NCBI RefSeq assembly: GCF_003315035.1 | Contig: NZ_QNRE01000007.1 | Coordinates: 124,001 to 188,000, forward strand | DNA from: Nocardia puris | Lineage (GTDB): Bacteria > Actinomycetota > Actinomycetes > Mycobacteriales > Mycobacteriaceae | Reading direction: 5' to 3' | DNA: 64,000 nucleotides | Part shown: positions 8,201 to 15,988 of the stretch, piece after piece | Numbering within the stretch: position 1 is the first letter of the stretch | Layout: every line of letters starts with the position of its first letter | Program-made: the position numbers and the translations under genes | The notes under the pieces: generated by a model | The model's input: only the letters and a program-made list of their open reading frames with translations | What the model was told of the DNA's origin: nothing | Databases searched by the model: none

Positions 8201-10277
8201 TGCGGCGGGTCTCGAGCGTCGCCCGCGCCCGGTTGACAGCGGCCGAGACGCCGCCGATCTGCTCTAGGATGCGGGTGCGCACGGTGGCGTCGGCGATGTC
8301 GAGCGCGGCCACCACCTCGGTGATGGTCCGCAATCCCTCGGTCTGCTCGGCCAGCCACCGCTGGATCGGCTCGCTCTCGGCGACGCCCGAGATCTGATCC
8401 GCGCGCGTGGTCGCTTCGCCGATCTCGCGCTCGTAGTTCTCGAAAGCATCTGGGCCGCTGAGGAATTCGATCGCGCGGCGACCGGTGTCGGTGAGCGCGT
8501 CGCGCACCGTCCGTTCGAGTTCGTCGATGCGCGCGGTGTCGGCGTAGCGCAGCTCGCGCAGTGTCGACAGCGTGCCCTGCGCACGATGGAGTTCGGCGAG
8601 CAGGCGCACCCAGCCGTCGGCATCGGTGTGCGCGGCGGCGCGACCGGTGCGCACCAGCGTGCCGATCCCCTCGGCGGCCTCGTCCACCGCGGCGGCCGCC
8701 TCGGCGGTGCGCGCGGTGACCTTCTCGAATTCGTCCAGTACCTGCCCCGCCGTGTCGCGCAGCGCGGTGAGCGGTTCGGCGAGAGCGCCGAATTCGGCGT
8801 CGCCGAGCCAGTGGTGCTGGTCGGCGGCGCGGGTGCACGCGGCGATCAGCGCCTCGAACACCGGCGCGGCGGGCGCCATGTCCTCGACCATCCGGTTCAG
8901 CGACAGGCAGTCCGAAATGCCGCGCACCAGTTCGCGATTCCCGACCCGCGCCAGCGGCCCGGCGCCCGCGGGCCGCGCGGCCTCGTACTCGTCGGACCGG
9001 AACGGCGTGCGCCACACCTGCATCGGATGCACCCGCGTGGGCTCCTCCGACAGTGCGCGGAACACCACCATCGTGCCGTCGTCGAACAGTGAATAGCCAT
9101 GGCAGACCAGGGGATTGGCCACCTGCTTGCGTATCACGTGGTAGGGCAGCAGCAGCGTGCGGCCCTCGGCGCGGGCGTGGAAGACGTAGAGCACGTCCTC
9201 GCCGCCCGCCGCGTGGATGGTCCGCTCGTACTCCAGATCGTCGATATCGGTGTCGAACGTCTTGTGCGCGCCGGTGCTCAGATAGTAGCCGCCGGGGAAG
9301 AGGATGCCCTGGTCGTCGGGCAGCAGGCGGCAGGCGCGGCCGATGCCGTCCAGCCGCACCACGCTCTTGGTGCGCGTGTTGAAAACCAGGTGCCGCCACC
9401 GGGTCTCGTTGTAGGGGAGGATGCGCAACAAGATCAGCGGGCCGATCCGCGCGTACCGGATGTCGGCGTCGGCCAGGCTCTGCAACGGCTCGTCCACCGG
9501 CTCGGAGTACACTCCCTCGCCGGTCTCGGTGTTGTTCTCCAGCTTGATGGTGAGCGTGCCGCCCAGCGTCTCGACGAACACCTCGCCCAGGATGTTCAGG
9601 TGCGGACGCCGACCGGGCACCTGGTCGTCGCGGGTGGTCTCGATCCATTCGAACTCGTGCGCGGGCGGGAACACGTGATCCTGCTCGCCCCGGTTGTCCA
9701 GGTAGCGCACGGTGCCGTCGGGCTCGGCCTGCCAGCGCAGCACTTTGATGTCGTCGGTGCGCTGGCCGGTCTGGAAGACGGCGAGCAGCCGCGCGTCCAC
9801 CCACCGCAGCTGCAGCAGCTTCGTTCGCGCGTAATATCGGTAGAGCTCGTCGAAATCGCGGCGGAACCGCGGATCGTCGAGCAGATCGGCCGAATCCGCC
9901 TCGGCGAAACCGAATTCGGTGCCCTCGGCGTGGAACCGGCGCAGCGCGAACACGTCGCCGACCTCGGTCTGCGGCTTCATGCCGATGAAGACGTTGTAGC
10001 CGAACATCATCCGCCCGTCGGGCAGCGCGACGATATCGCGCGGCACGCAGTTGTTGGCGGTGCGGACGCGTTCGGTGCCCAGCAGCGTCAGCTCGATGCC
10101 GCCGAACTCCTCGACCCGGCGGTCGTTGAGATCCTCGCAGCGGCGGGCGAGTTCGGCGGCGTGCGCGCGCAGGCGAGTGCGCAACACGTCGTAGGTCGAC
10201 CCTTCGAGGGCGGAGTCGGCGGGCGGGGCGGCGACCGCCCCGCCCGTCTCCTCGCGCCGCGGTGGCGCTTCGCTCAT
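5277..10277 (-). CDS. Very large AAA-family ATPase ('DNA repair ATPase', DUF3686 type)
   Basis: The product is 1666 residues with no signal peptide or membrane segment. The N-terminal ~450 residues look like a beta-rich domain (ALPDGRMMFGYNVFIG, RADKQ-free WRTPFRSDEYEAARP region). The middle (~500-900) is helical and coiled-coil-like. The AAA module near residue 1295 has Walker A PPGYGKTTLMEY, Walker B LLYLDDIQ near 1355 and the sensor-like AVCMAGNPYTEQG. This layout fits the large ATPases often annotated as DNA-repair ATPases with a DUF3686 region; a repair role is not proven. The start overlaps the flotillin stop (ATGA), so it is the last gene of the OB-fold/flotillin/ATPase operon. Confidence 0.8.
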   Translation of the reverse strand: MSEAPPRREETGGAVAAPPADSALEGSTYDVLRTRLRAHAAELARRCEDLNDRRVEEFGGIELTLLGTERVRTANNCVPRDIVALPDGRMMFGYNVFIGMKPQTEVGDVFALRRFHAEGTEFGFAEADSADLLDDPRFRRDFDELYRYYARTKLLQLRWVDARLLAVFQTGQRTDDIKVLRWQAEPDGTVRYLDNRGEQDHVFPPAHEFEWIETTRDDQVPGRRPHLNILGEVFVETLGGTLTIKLENNTETGEGVYSEPVDEPLQSLADADIRYARIGPLILLRILPYNETRWRHLVFNTRTKSVVRLDGIGRACRLLPDDQGILFPGGYYLSTGAHKTFDTDIDDLEYERTIHAAGGEDVLYVFHARAEGRTLLLPYHVIRKQVANPLVCHGYSLFDDGTMVVFRALSEEPTRVHPMQVWRTPFRSDEYEAARPAGAGPLARVGNRELVRGISDCLSLNRMVEDMAPAAPVFEALIAACTRAADQHHWLGDAEFGALAEPLTALRDTAGQVLDEFEKVTARTAEAAAAVDEAAEGIGTLVRTGRAAAHTDADGWVRLLAELHRAQGTLSTLRELRYADTARIDELERTVRDALTDTGRRAIEFLSGPDAFENYEREIGEATTRADQISGVAESEPIQRWLAEQTEGLRTITEVVAALDIADATVRTRILEQIGGVSAAVNRARATLETRRTELAAAEGRAEFAAEFALLGQAVTGAIATATTPDDCDDQLAKLLLTLENLDARFGEFDDFSARLAGEREEVYEAFAARKQALLDERSRRAERIAESARRMLSSIERRCASMGSADEVGTYFAADPMVTRLRAAIGELRAIGESVRAEELDGLLKAARQEAARSLRDRRDLFDDGGATIRLGRHRFAVTTGPIDLALVPQGDSIAYTITGTDYRAPLADAEFADTAPYWSQLVVSETPEVYRAEYLAASMLAEAEADGSLAALHTAALTEGELTALVTATAAQRYDEGYERGVHDHDAAAVLGALLRLHAGAGLLRYPPAERAAAQLWWRFGAGEPAARERWATRIGSLARARALFDTTASVVALRDELGAAIGAFADALGLGVDGGLAGEYLFEEIADGADGFVTARAARTLLDRFHNHLETASGRDTYMRDLRSLATDLPLRHQLVTTWLTAYAERHADPSLIPHLAEAIAVELCGADLPRHDSAAELDATVPGLLGTHPRITKRSLTFRLDELLARCRWFRAERVPGFRDYLRRRTELVTRERDRLRLAEYRAQVPNGFVRNRLLDEVYLPLIGDNLAKQLGATGDGKRVDQSGLLLLISPPGYGKTTLMEYVAARLGLVFVKVNGPALGHAVRSVDPDDAPNATARQEVEKIDFALEMGSNVLLYLDDIQHTSPELLQKFISLCDGQRRMEGVWEGRTRTYDLRGKRFAVCMAGNPYTEQGKRFRIPDMLANRADVWNLGDVLSGRDDLFALSYLENALTANPVLAPLSSRERGDLDVLLRMAHGDESARADQLAHPYSAAELSDAVSVLGKMLRVQEVVLAANRAYIASAATADASRTEPPFRLQGSYRDMNALSERIVPVMNDAELETLIDDHYTGEAQTLAAGAEANLLKLAELRGRLTAERARRWAEVKSAYLREQALGGAEDDPLVRAIGALGLLASRIDNIESAIRGLGRESHANDIVPETRFAD

Positions 10278-12178
10278 GTGGTCAGGCTGACGTCGTCGGC
10301 GGCCGCATCACCCGCCGCGTGCCCGCCGGAACCGTTGCGGGTGAGCAGGGTGCCCACCAGTTCCGTTGCCGCGGCGCCGGTTTCGGACTGGAGCAGCTTG
10401 TCGAGCCCCTTGCCCAGCCCGATCGCGCCGACCAGGCGGTCCAGGAATACCGACTCGCCGCCGACGATGTCGATGTTCGCCTTCTCCAGCCCGGCGGCCA
10501 GCACCATGGCCTGCGCCTCGGCGACCTCGCGGTGCGCGCTGACCTTGGCCAGCTCGACCTCCTTCTCCAGCTCCAGCCGCAGGCGGTACTCCTCGTGGTC
10601 GCGGGTGGCGTCGTCCAGCGCCGCCATGGCCCTGGCCTTCTCCTCGAGCCCCTCGGCCTCGCCCTTGAGCTTCTCGCGCAGGCCCTCGGCCTCGGCCAGG
10701 CTGCGCTCGCGCAGGCCCTGGGCCTCGGCGACGGTCTTCTCCCGCAGCGCGGACGCCTCGGCGCGGCCGACCTTCTCGATCGCGTCGGCCTCGCGCTCGC
10801 GCACCTGCGCCTGTCCGAGCCCGTAGGCGGCGGACTCGGCCTGCGAGGCCTCGGCCAGCCGGATCTTGGCGCGCGCCTGCAACTCCGCGGCCTGCTGTTC
10901 GGCCTCGGCCAGCGTCAGCGATTCCTTGGCGCGGAACTTGGCCGCCGCGTCGGCCGCCTCGGCCGCCTTGATGTCCTTGACCAGGTGCTCCTGCGCGTCG
11001 GCCTCGGCGCGGATGATGATCGCCTGGCGCTCGCGCTCGGCCGCCTCCACGGCGCGCAGCCGGTTGATCTGCTCCTCCTGCTCGGCCACGGTCTTGTCCA
11101 CCGCGACGCGTTCGCGCACCACCTCGGCGACGGTGCGGCGCTCGGTCTCCACCTCGCGCTCGTTGGCCATCCGCGCCAGCGCGACGGCGCGGTCCCGGTC
11201 GGCCACCTCGAGCTGGCGGTCCTTCTCGATGCGCTCGGACTCGATGGCGATCACGCGCTCGCGGTTCTTCTCCGCGACCGCGATCTCGCGCTGCTTGTTC
11301 TGCTCCTGGATGCCCAGCGCTTCCTCGGTGCGCAGCGCCGCGGTGTTGGCCTTGAGATGCTCCTCGGCCTGCACGCGCAGGATCTCGGCCTCCTCGCGGG
11401 CGCGCAGCGTCTCCACCTCGCGCCGCTGCCGGTTCTCGGCGTCGGCCTGCTGGCGCTCCAGCGCCAGCACCGCCTCGCGCGCCTCCACGTTCTGGCGGGT
11501 GATCTCCTTCTCCTCGTTGCGGCGGAACTCGTTGGTGCGCACGTGTTCCAGCGCGGTGAGCTCGGTGATCTTGCGGATGCCCTGCGCGTCGAGGATGTTC
11601 TGCGCGTCCAGCTGCATCAGCGGGGTCTGCTCGAGGTAGTCGATGGCGGCGTCCTCGAGGCTGTAGCCGTTGAGGTCGGTGCCGATGACCTGAATGATGC
11701 GGTCGCGGAACTCGTCGCGGTGGGTGTAGAGGTCGACGAAGTCCAGATGTTTGCCGACGGTCTTGAGACCCTCGGAGAACTTGGCGCTGAACAGCTCCTG
11801 GAGCGTGGACTGGTCGCTGGCGCGCTGGGTGCCGATGGCCTGGGCGACCTTGATGACGTCCTCGACGGTCTTGTTGACCCGGACGAAGAAGGTGATCCGG
11901 ATGTCGGCGCGGATATTGTCGCGGCAGATCAGCCCGTCGCGGCCGAGGCGGGCGATCTCGATGGTCTTGACCGAGATGTCCATGAACTCGGCCTTGTGCA
12001 GCACGGGCAGCACGACGGCGCCGGTGAACGTCACGTCCACCTTGCGCATCTTGGAGATGATCAGCGCACGCCCCTGCGTCACCTTCTTGAACAGGCGGCT
12101 GACCAGGAACAACCCGGCCAGCGCCACCAGCAGGACGACGGCGATGAGCACGCCGAGTCCGATCGCGATCGTGGACAT
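10274..12178 (-). CDS. Flotillin (SPFH/band-7 protein)
   Basis: The product is 634 residues. Residues ~5-25 are one hydrophobic anchor (IGLGVLIAVVLLVALAGLF), followed by an SPFH domain and then a very long alanine/glutamate-rich coiled coil (~200-530), the flotillin hallmark. Flotillins form membrane-bound oligomers that organise lipid microdomains. It starts directly after the stop of the OB-fold membrane protein and overlaps the giant ATPase gene by 4 bases. The same OB-fold-plus-flotillin pairing is seen in E. coli yqiJ-yqiK, so the two proteins probably act together at the membrane, with the ATPase as a cytosolic partner. Confidence 0.9.
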   Translation of the reverse strand: MSTIAIGLGVLIAVVLLVALAGLFLVSRLFKKVTQGRALIISKMRKVDVTFTGAVVLPVLHKAEFMDISVKTIEIARLGRDGLICRDNIRADIRITFFVRVNKTVEDVIKVAQAIGTQRASDQSTLQELFSAKFSEGLKTVGKHLDFVDLYTHRDEFRDRIIQVIGTDLNGYSLEDAAIDYLEQTPLMQLDAQNILDAQGIRKITELTALEHVRTNEFRRNEEKEITRQNVEAREAVLALERQQADAENRQRREVETLRAREEAEILRVQAEEHLKANTAALRTEEALGIQEQNKQREIAVAEKNRERVIAIESERIEKDRQLEVADRDRAVALARMANEREVETERRTVAEVVRERVAVDKTVAEQEEQINRLRAVEAAERERQAIIIRAEADAQEHLVKDIKAAEAADAAAKFRAKESLTLAEAEQQAAELQARAKIRLAEASQAESAAYGLGQAQVREREADAIEKVGRAEASALREKTVAEAQGLRERSLAEAEGLREKLKGEAEGLEEKARAMAALDDATRDHEEYRLRLELEKEVELAKVSAHREVAEAQAMVLAAGLEKANIDIVGGESVFLDRLVGAIGLGKGLDKLLQSETGAAATELVGTLLTRNGSGGHAAGDAAADDVSLTT

Positions 12179-12808
12179 TCAGATCCCCTCTGTCGGGGCC
12201 ACCCAGAACGTCTCGGAGGCCCGGTCGTAGTCGTAGACGACGGCGGAGTCCCCGTGTTTCAGGGGAGCGGTCGCGGCGTGCCGTTCGGTCTGGCGCACCT
12301 GGATGATGGCCGACGAACCGTCGGCGGAGACGAGTTCGGCCTGCCCGAACTCCTCGTCGACCCGGCCGGTGCGGATGACGCAGATCCGGCCGACGAAATC
12401 GGTGTGCGACGGCGCGGGCTGCTCGCGGAAGAAGCGGCGCAGCGGGATCACCACCAGGCGGGTACCCGCGACGGCCGCGATCAGCGCCAGCGGCACCACG
12501 GTGATCGCCGCGGCGACGGCCACCGCACCGCCGAGGCCCGTCGCGGCGAGGGCCACCGTGCCGACGAGGCTCGCGAACCAGGACAGCGTGACCAGCCCGC
12601 TGACCGCCACCGTCACCGGTACGCCGCCCAGGCCCAGCGCGCCCAATCCTGAAGCGGTGGAGGGTGATTCGCCGCTCACGTCGCCGTCGAGGATGTCGAT
12701 CTCCGTGCCGCCGACCAGCACGAGCAACCAGTACGCGATCACCACGACCAGCGCGAAGGTGAACAGCACGGTGGGAAACGACAGCGTGGCCGCGACGAAT
12801 TCACCCAT
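12179..12808 (-). CDS. YqiJ-like membrane protein with C-terminal OB-fold (NfeD-like)
   Basis: The product is 209 residues. A first membrane helix (LFTFALVVVIAYWLLVLVG) is followed by a linker and two or three more hydrophobic segments (LVTLSWFASLVGTVALAA, then AAITVVPLALIAAVAG). A soluble ~65-residue C-terminal domain beginning FVGRICVIRTGRVDEEFGQ is an OB-fold like that of NfeD and YqiJ. Such proteins partner with flotillin/SPFH proteins, here encoded immediately downstream with no gap. I chose the ATG at 12808; upstream codons in frame show no similarity. Confidence 0.82.
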   Translation of the reverse strand: MGEFVAATLSFPTVLFTFALVVVIAYWLLVLVGGTEIDILDGDVSGESPSTASGLGALGLGGVPVTVAVSGLVTLSWFASLVGTVALAATGLGGAVAVAAAITVVPLALIAAVAGTRLVVIPLRRFFREQPAPSHTDFVGRICVIRTGRVDEEFGQAELVSADGSSAIIQVRQTERHAATAPLKHGDSAVVYDYDRASETFWVAPTEGI

Positions 12809-13098
12809 CGGCCCGCGCGCTTCCGGCGCGGACGAGCCCGTTGCTTGCCATGACCAGACCACCCTCCCGTTGTGCTCCGCGTCCCGCGATCGGCGCGCAT
12901 GCCCGTCCCGAACGTCGATCGCGTGGATCCCCCGACCCACTTGAAGGATGCCGTAAAGATTTCTGGACCGCAACTGATATCGGTGCTATAAGCCCGCTGC
13001 GGGGCGCGTTTGCGGGGAGTTCGCGAGTCGCCGGTTCCGGGGCGCCCGGGGGAGTAGGCTGCGAAGACGGCGTAGGTTCTCGACAGCCCGGGAGCACT
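12809..13098. promoter_or_regulatory. Divergent promoter region, flotillin operon / hypAB
   Basis: This 290-bp region has no gene. TAGGCT and TAGGTT hexamers, the latter about 22 bases before the hypA start, are candidate -10 elements for hypA. An AT-rich patch (TAAAGATTT, 12955-12963) is the likely leftward promoter zone. Confidence 0.35.
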
Positions 13099-13473
13099 GT
13101 GCACGAGATGGCGATTACGCAGAGTGTCGTCGATGCGGTCTGCGAACACGCGGCGGGCCGCACCGTGTATCGCGTCGTGCTCGAGGTCGGCGCGCTGTGC
13201 GCCGTGGTTCCCGACGCGATGGACTTCTGCTTCGAGTTGGCCACCGAGGGCACGGTCGCGCAGGGGGCACTGCTGGACATCCACACCGTCGCCGCGCGGG
13301 CCCGATGCCGTTGCTGCGACAGCGAATTCGAGGTGGCGGGCTTTATCCTGCTGTGCCCGTGCGGCAGCGCCGACGTCGAGATCACCGCGGGGCGGGAACT
13401 CCGAATCCGGTCGATGGAAGTGAGCGAACAATGTGCGCCACCTGCGGATGCGAAGGCGATGGACCCGCGCTGA
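13099..13473 (+). CDS. hypA: Hydrogenase nickel-insertion protein HypA
   Basis: The product is 124 residues. With the GTG at 13099 read as Met it begins MHEMAITQSVV, the conserved HypA start whose His2 binds nickel. The GGGAG upstream supports this start. The zinc site is C70-x-x-C73 plus a CPC pair (C86, C88) in LLCPCGSADVE. HypA docks with HypB and hands Ni(II) to the hydrogenase large subunit. The last 14 residues are read from the same 43 bases as the start of hypB, an unusually deep overlap that extends the protein beyond the usual ~115 residues. Confidence 0.92.
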   Translation: MHEMAITQSVVDAVCEHAAGRTVYRVVLEVGALCAVVPDAMDFCFELATEGTVAQGALLDIHTVAARARCRCCDSEFEVAGFILLCPCGSADVEITAGRELRIRSMEVSEQCAPPADAKAMDPR

Positions 13474-14816
13474 TCACCGTGCCCAACGCGCGCGGTGCGC
13501 GCGCGGGTCGGCCGGGCGGTGCCGGCGAGTTCGGCGATGCGCGGGCCGGCGCGGGGGAGGGGCACGCGCACTCGCATCCCCACGAGCACGTCGATGCGGA
13601 GGGCCGCGTGTACACGCACGAGCATCCACACTCGCATGATCACGCACACGACCACGGTGCCGAGCACGAGCATTCGCACCCGCATCAGCACGTCGACGCG
13701 GAAGGGCACGTATACTCGCACGACCATCCCCACTCGCACGGCCACGCGCACGATCACGCTGCGGGACAAGAGTTTTCGAGCGAAGGCGCGCAGGCGGCTC
13801 CACACGGTGACGTCCACGCCCACGCACATCCCCACGAACATGTGGACGCCGAGGGCCGCGTGTACTCCCACGAACACCCGCACACCCACGACCACGCGCA
13901 CGATCACGGAGATGGGCACGCCCACTCGCACCCGCACGAGCACGTGGACGCGGAGGGCCGCGTGTACTCCCACGAACACCCGCACACCCACGATCACGGG
14001 CACGAGCACGGCGAGGGCGGCGCCCCCGAGCACTCGCACGGCCACGAGCACTCGCACGGCCACGAGCACTCCCATGCCCCCGAGCACTCGCTCGACCATC
14101 CGCATTCCCACGCTCACGAGCGCTCACAGGCCAGCGACCACTCCCACGACCACACGACCACCCTCACCCTCGAACAAAAAGTGCTCGCCAAGAACGACCG
14201 GCTCGCCGAGGAGAATCGCGCCTGGCTGCGCGAGCGCGGCATCCTCGCCCTGAACGTCACCAGCTCGCCCGGCGCGGGCAAGACCACCTTGCTCGAGCGC
14301 ACGATCCGCGATCTCGGCGACCTCCCGATCGCCGTGGTCGAGGGGGATCAGGCCACCCTGCTGGACGCCGAGCGCATCGAGGCGACCGGGGTGGGCGTGG
14401 TGCAGGTGAACACCGGCGCCGGGTGCCACTTGGACGCCGAGATGATGCGCCGCGCGCTGGACGCGCTCGACCCCGCCCCGGGCACGCTGCTGTTCGTCGA
14501 GAACGTCGGCAACCTGGTCTGCCCGGCCCTGTTCGACCTCGGTGAGCGCGCCAAGGTGGTGGTCATCTCGGTCACCGAGGGCACCGACAAACCGCTGAAG
14601 TACCCGCACATGTTCGCCGCCGCCGAACTGGTGCTGGTGAACAAGATCGACCTGCTGCCCTACGTCGATTTCGACGTGGCGCGCTGCGCCGAGTACGCCC
14701 GGTCGGTGCACCCGGGCGTGCGGATCATGCCGGTATCGGCCACGACGGGCGAGGGTCTGCCCGAGTGGTACGGCTGGCTGACCGGTCAGCTAACGCCCGG
14801 CGTCGTCCGGGCTTGA
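13431..14816 (+). CDS. hypB: Hydrogenase nickel GTPase HypB with expanded His-rich domain
   Basis: The product is 461 residues, far longer than usual for HypB. It opens MCATCGC, the CxxCGC high-affinity nickel motif. Residues ~45-245 are extremely rich in His with Asp/Glu and contain four ~30-residue repeats sharing HEHVDAEGRVYSHEHPH-like cores, then shorter HSHGHEH units. The GTPase domain follows: P-loop SPGAGKTT (280-286), metal site TGAGCH, ENVGNLVCP and the base motif NKID. It supplies GTP-driven nickel transfer with HypA; the His tract probably stores nickel. It is the second gene of a hypAB pair, separated from the structural genes by a regulatory gap. Confidence 0.95.
   Translation: MCATCGCEGDGPALITVPNARGARAGRPGGAGEFGDARAGAGEGHAHSHPHEHVDAEGRVYTHEHPHSHDHAHDHGAEHEHSHPHQHVDAEGHVYSHDHPHSHGHAHDHAAGQEFSSEGAQAAPHGDVHAHAHPHEHVDAEGRVYSHEHPHTHDHAHDHGDGHAHSHPHEHVDAEGRVYSHEHPHTHDHGHEHGEGGAPEHSHGHEHSHGHEHSHAPEHSLDHPHSHAHERSQASDHSHDHTTTLTLEQKVLAKNDRLAEENRAWLRERGILALNVTSSPGAGKTTLLERTIRDLGDLPIAVVEGDQATLLDAERIEATGVGVVQVNTGAGCHLDAEMMRRALDALDPAPGTLLFVENVGNLVCPALFDLGERAKVVVISVTEGTDKPLKYPHMFAAAELVLVNKIDLLPYVDFDVARCAEYARSVHPGVRIMPVSATTGEGLPEWYGWLTGQLTPGVVRA
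13561..14160 (+). repeat. Internal His-codon repeat array within hypB
   Basis: Four ~95-100-base imperfect direct repeats begin near 13561, 13663, 13810 and 13912. Units 3 and 4 are nearly identical over their VDAEGRVYSHEHPHTHDH-coding part. A run of shorter CAC-rich units follows to about 14155. All keep the reading frame. Confidence 0.8.
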
Positions 14817-14843
14817 GGTGCCGACCCCGCACACCTAGACTGA

Positions 14844-14859
14844 TGTGATCGAGATCACA
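14844..14859. promoter_or_regulatory. CRP/FNR-type operator upstream of the hydrogenase structural genes
   Basis: TGTGATCGAGATCACA is a perfect 16-bp palindrome of the TGTGA-N6-TCACA form bound by CRP-family regulators. It lies about 70 bp before hhyS. A TAGACT hexamer (14836-14841) just upstream could be a -10 element, which would place the site at the transcription start and suggest repression; activation from a downstream promoter is also possible. Confidence 0.7.
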
Positions 14860-14920
14860 AGAGGCCCGATCATCACTCAGCCCAGGTCGGACCCGTCTCC
14901 GCTGCGGAAGGTGGCATCCG

Positions 14921-15976
14921 ATGCCCACTCGAGAAGCAGTCGAAGCCGAGGAAACGTTGATCCACGTCCTGTGGATCAACGCGGGACTCAGTTGTGACGG
15001 CGATTCGGTAGCACTCACCGCCGCCACCCAGCCCAGCGTCGAGGAAATCGCGCTGGGATCGCTACCCGGCTTGCCCAAGATCGCCGTGCACTGGCCGCTC
15101 ATCGATTTCGAGTGCGGACCCACCGGTGGCGCCGACGACTTCCTGGCATGGTTCTTCAAAGCCGACCGTGGCGAATTGGACCCGTTCGTCCTCATCGTGG
15201 AGGGCTCGATCCCCAACGAGCAACTGCACGACGAGGGCTACTGGTGCGGCTTCGGCAACAACCCTGCGACCGGTCAGCCGATGACGACGAGCGAATGGCT
15301 CGATCGGCTGGCGCCGAAAGCGACCGCCCTGGTCGCCGTCGGCACCTGCGCTACCTACGGCGGCATCCACGCGATGGCGGGCAACCCCACCGGCGCGATG
15401 GGTGTGCCCGATTACCTCGGCTGGGACTGGAAGAGCAAGGCCGGCATCCCGATCGTCTGCGTGCCCGGCTGCCCGATCCATCCCGACAACCTGTCCGAGA
15501 CGCTCACGTATCTGCTCTACATGGCCACCGGCCAGGCCCCCATGATCCCGCTGGACGACGCGCTGCGGCCCAAGTGGCTGTTCGGCGCGACGGTGCACGA
15601 GGGGTGTGATCGCGCGGGCTACTACGAGCAGGGCGATTTCGCCGAGAACTACGGTTCGCCGAAGTGCATCGTCAAGCTCGGCTGCTGGGGTCCGGTCGTG
15701 AAATGCAATGTGCCCAAACGCGGTTGGATCAACGGCGTGGGTGGCTGCCCGAACGTGGGCGGCATCTGCATCGGCTGCACCATGCCCGGTTTCCCGGACA
15801 AGTTCATGCCGTTCATGGACGAACCGCCCGGCGGCAAACTGTCCTCGACCGCCTCGGGCCTGTACGGCTCGGTGATCCGCAGTCTGCGCCACATCACCGG
15901 TCGCACCGTGGACAAGGAGCCGCGCTGGCGGCACAAGGGCCAGAAGCTGGAATCCGGCGCGACACGCACCTGGTAA
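14921..15976 (+). CDS. hhyS: Group 1h [NiFe]-hydrogenase small subunit
   Basis: The product is 351 residues with no Tat signal, as in the actinobacterial high-affinity enzymes. It carries three iron-sulfur clusters that pass electrons from the active site. The first motif is CDGDS, with C25 and D28: Asp replaces the usual second Cys, a feature of group 1h enzymes whose proximal cluster has three Cys and one Asp. Later ligands include VGTCATYGG, CVPGCPIHPDN and a Cys-rich end (KCIVKLGCWGP, GGICIGCTMPGFP). GGAAGGTGG lies 6 bases before the ATG. With HhyL it oxidises H2 at trace levels using O2-linked respiration. Confidence 0.95.
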   Translation: MPTREAVEAEETLIHVLWINAGLSCDGDSVALTAATQPSVEEIALGSLPGLPKIAVHWPLIDFECGPTGGADDFLAWFFKADRGELDPFVLIVEGSIPNEQLHDEGYWCGFGNNPATGQPMTTSEWLDRLAPKATALVAVGTCATYGGIHAMAGNPTGAMGVPDYLGWDWKSKAGIPIVCVPGCPIHPDNLSETLTYLLYMATGQAPMIPLDDALRPKWLFGATVHEGCDRAGYYEQGDFAENYGSPKCIVKLGCWGPVVKCNVPKRGWINGVGGCPNVGGICIGCTMPGFPDKFMPFMDEPPGGKLSSTASGLYGSVIRSLRHITGRTVDKEPRWRHKGQKLESGATRTW

Positions 15977-15988
15977 GGGAGATATTCG

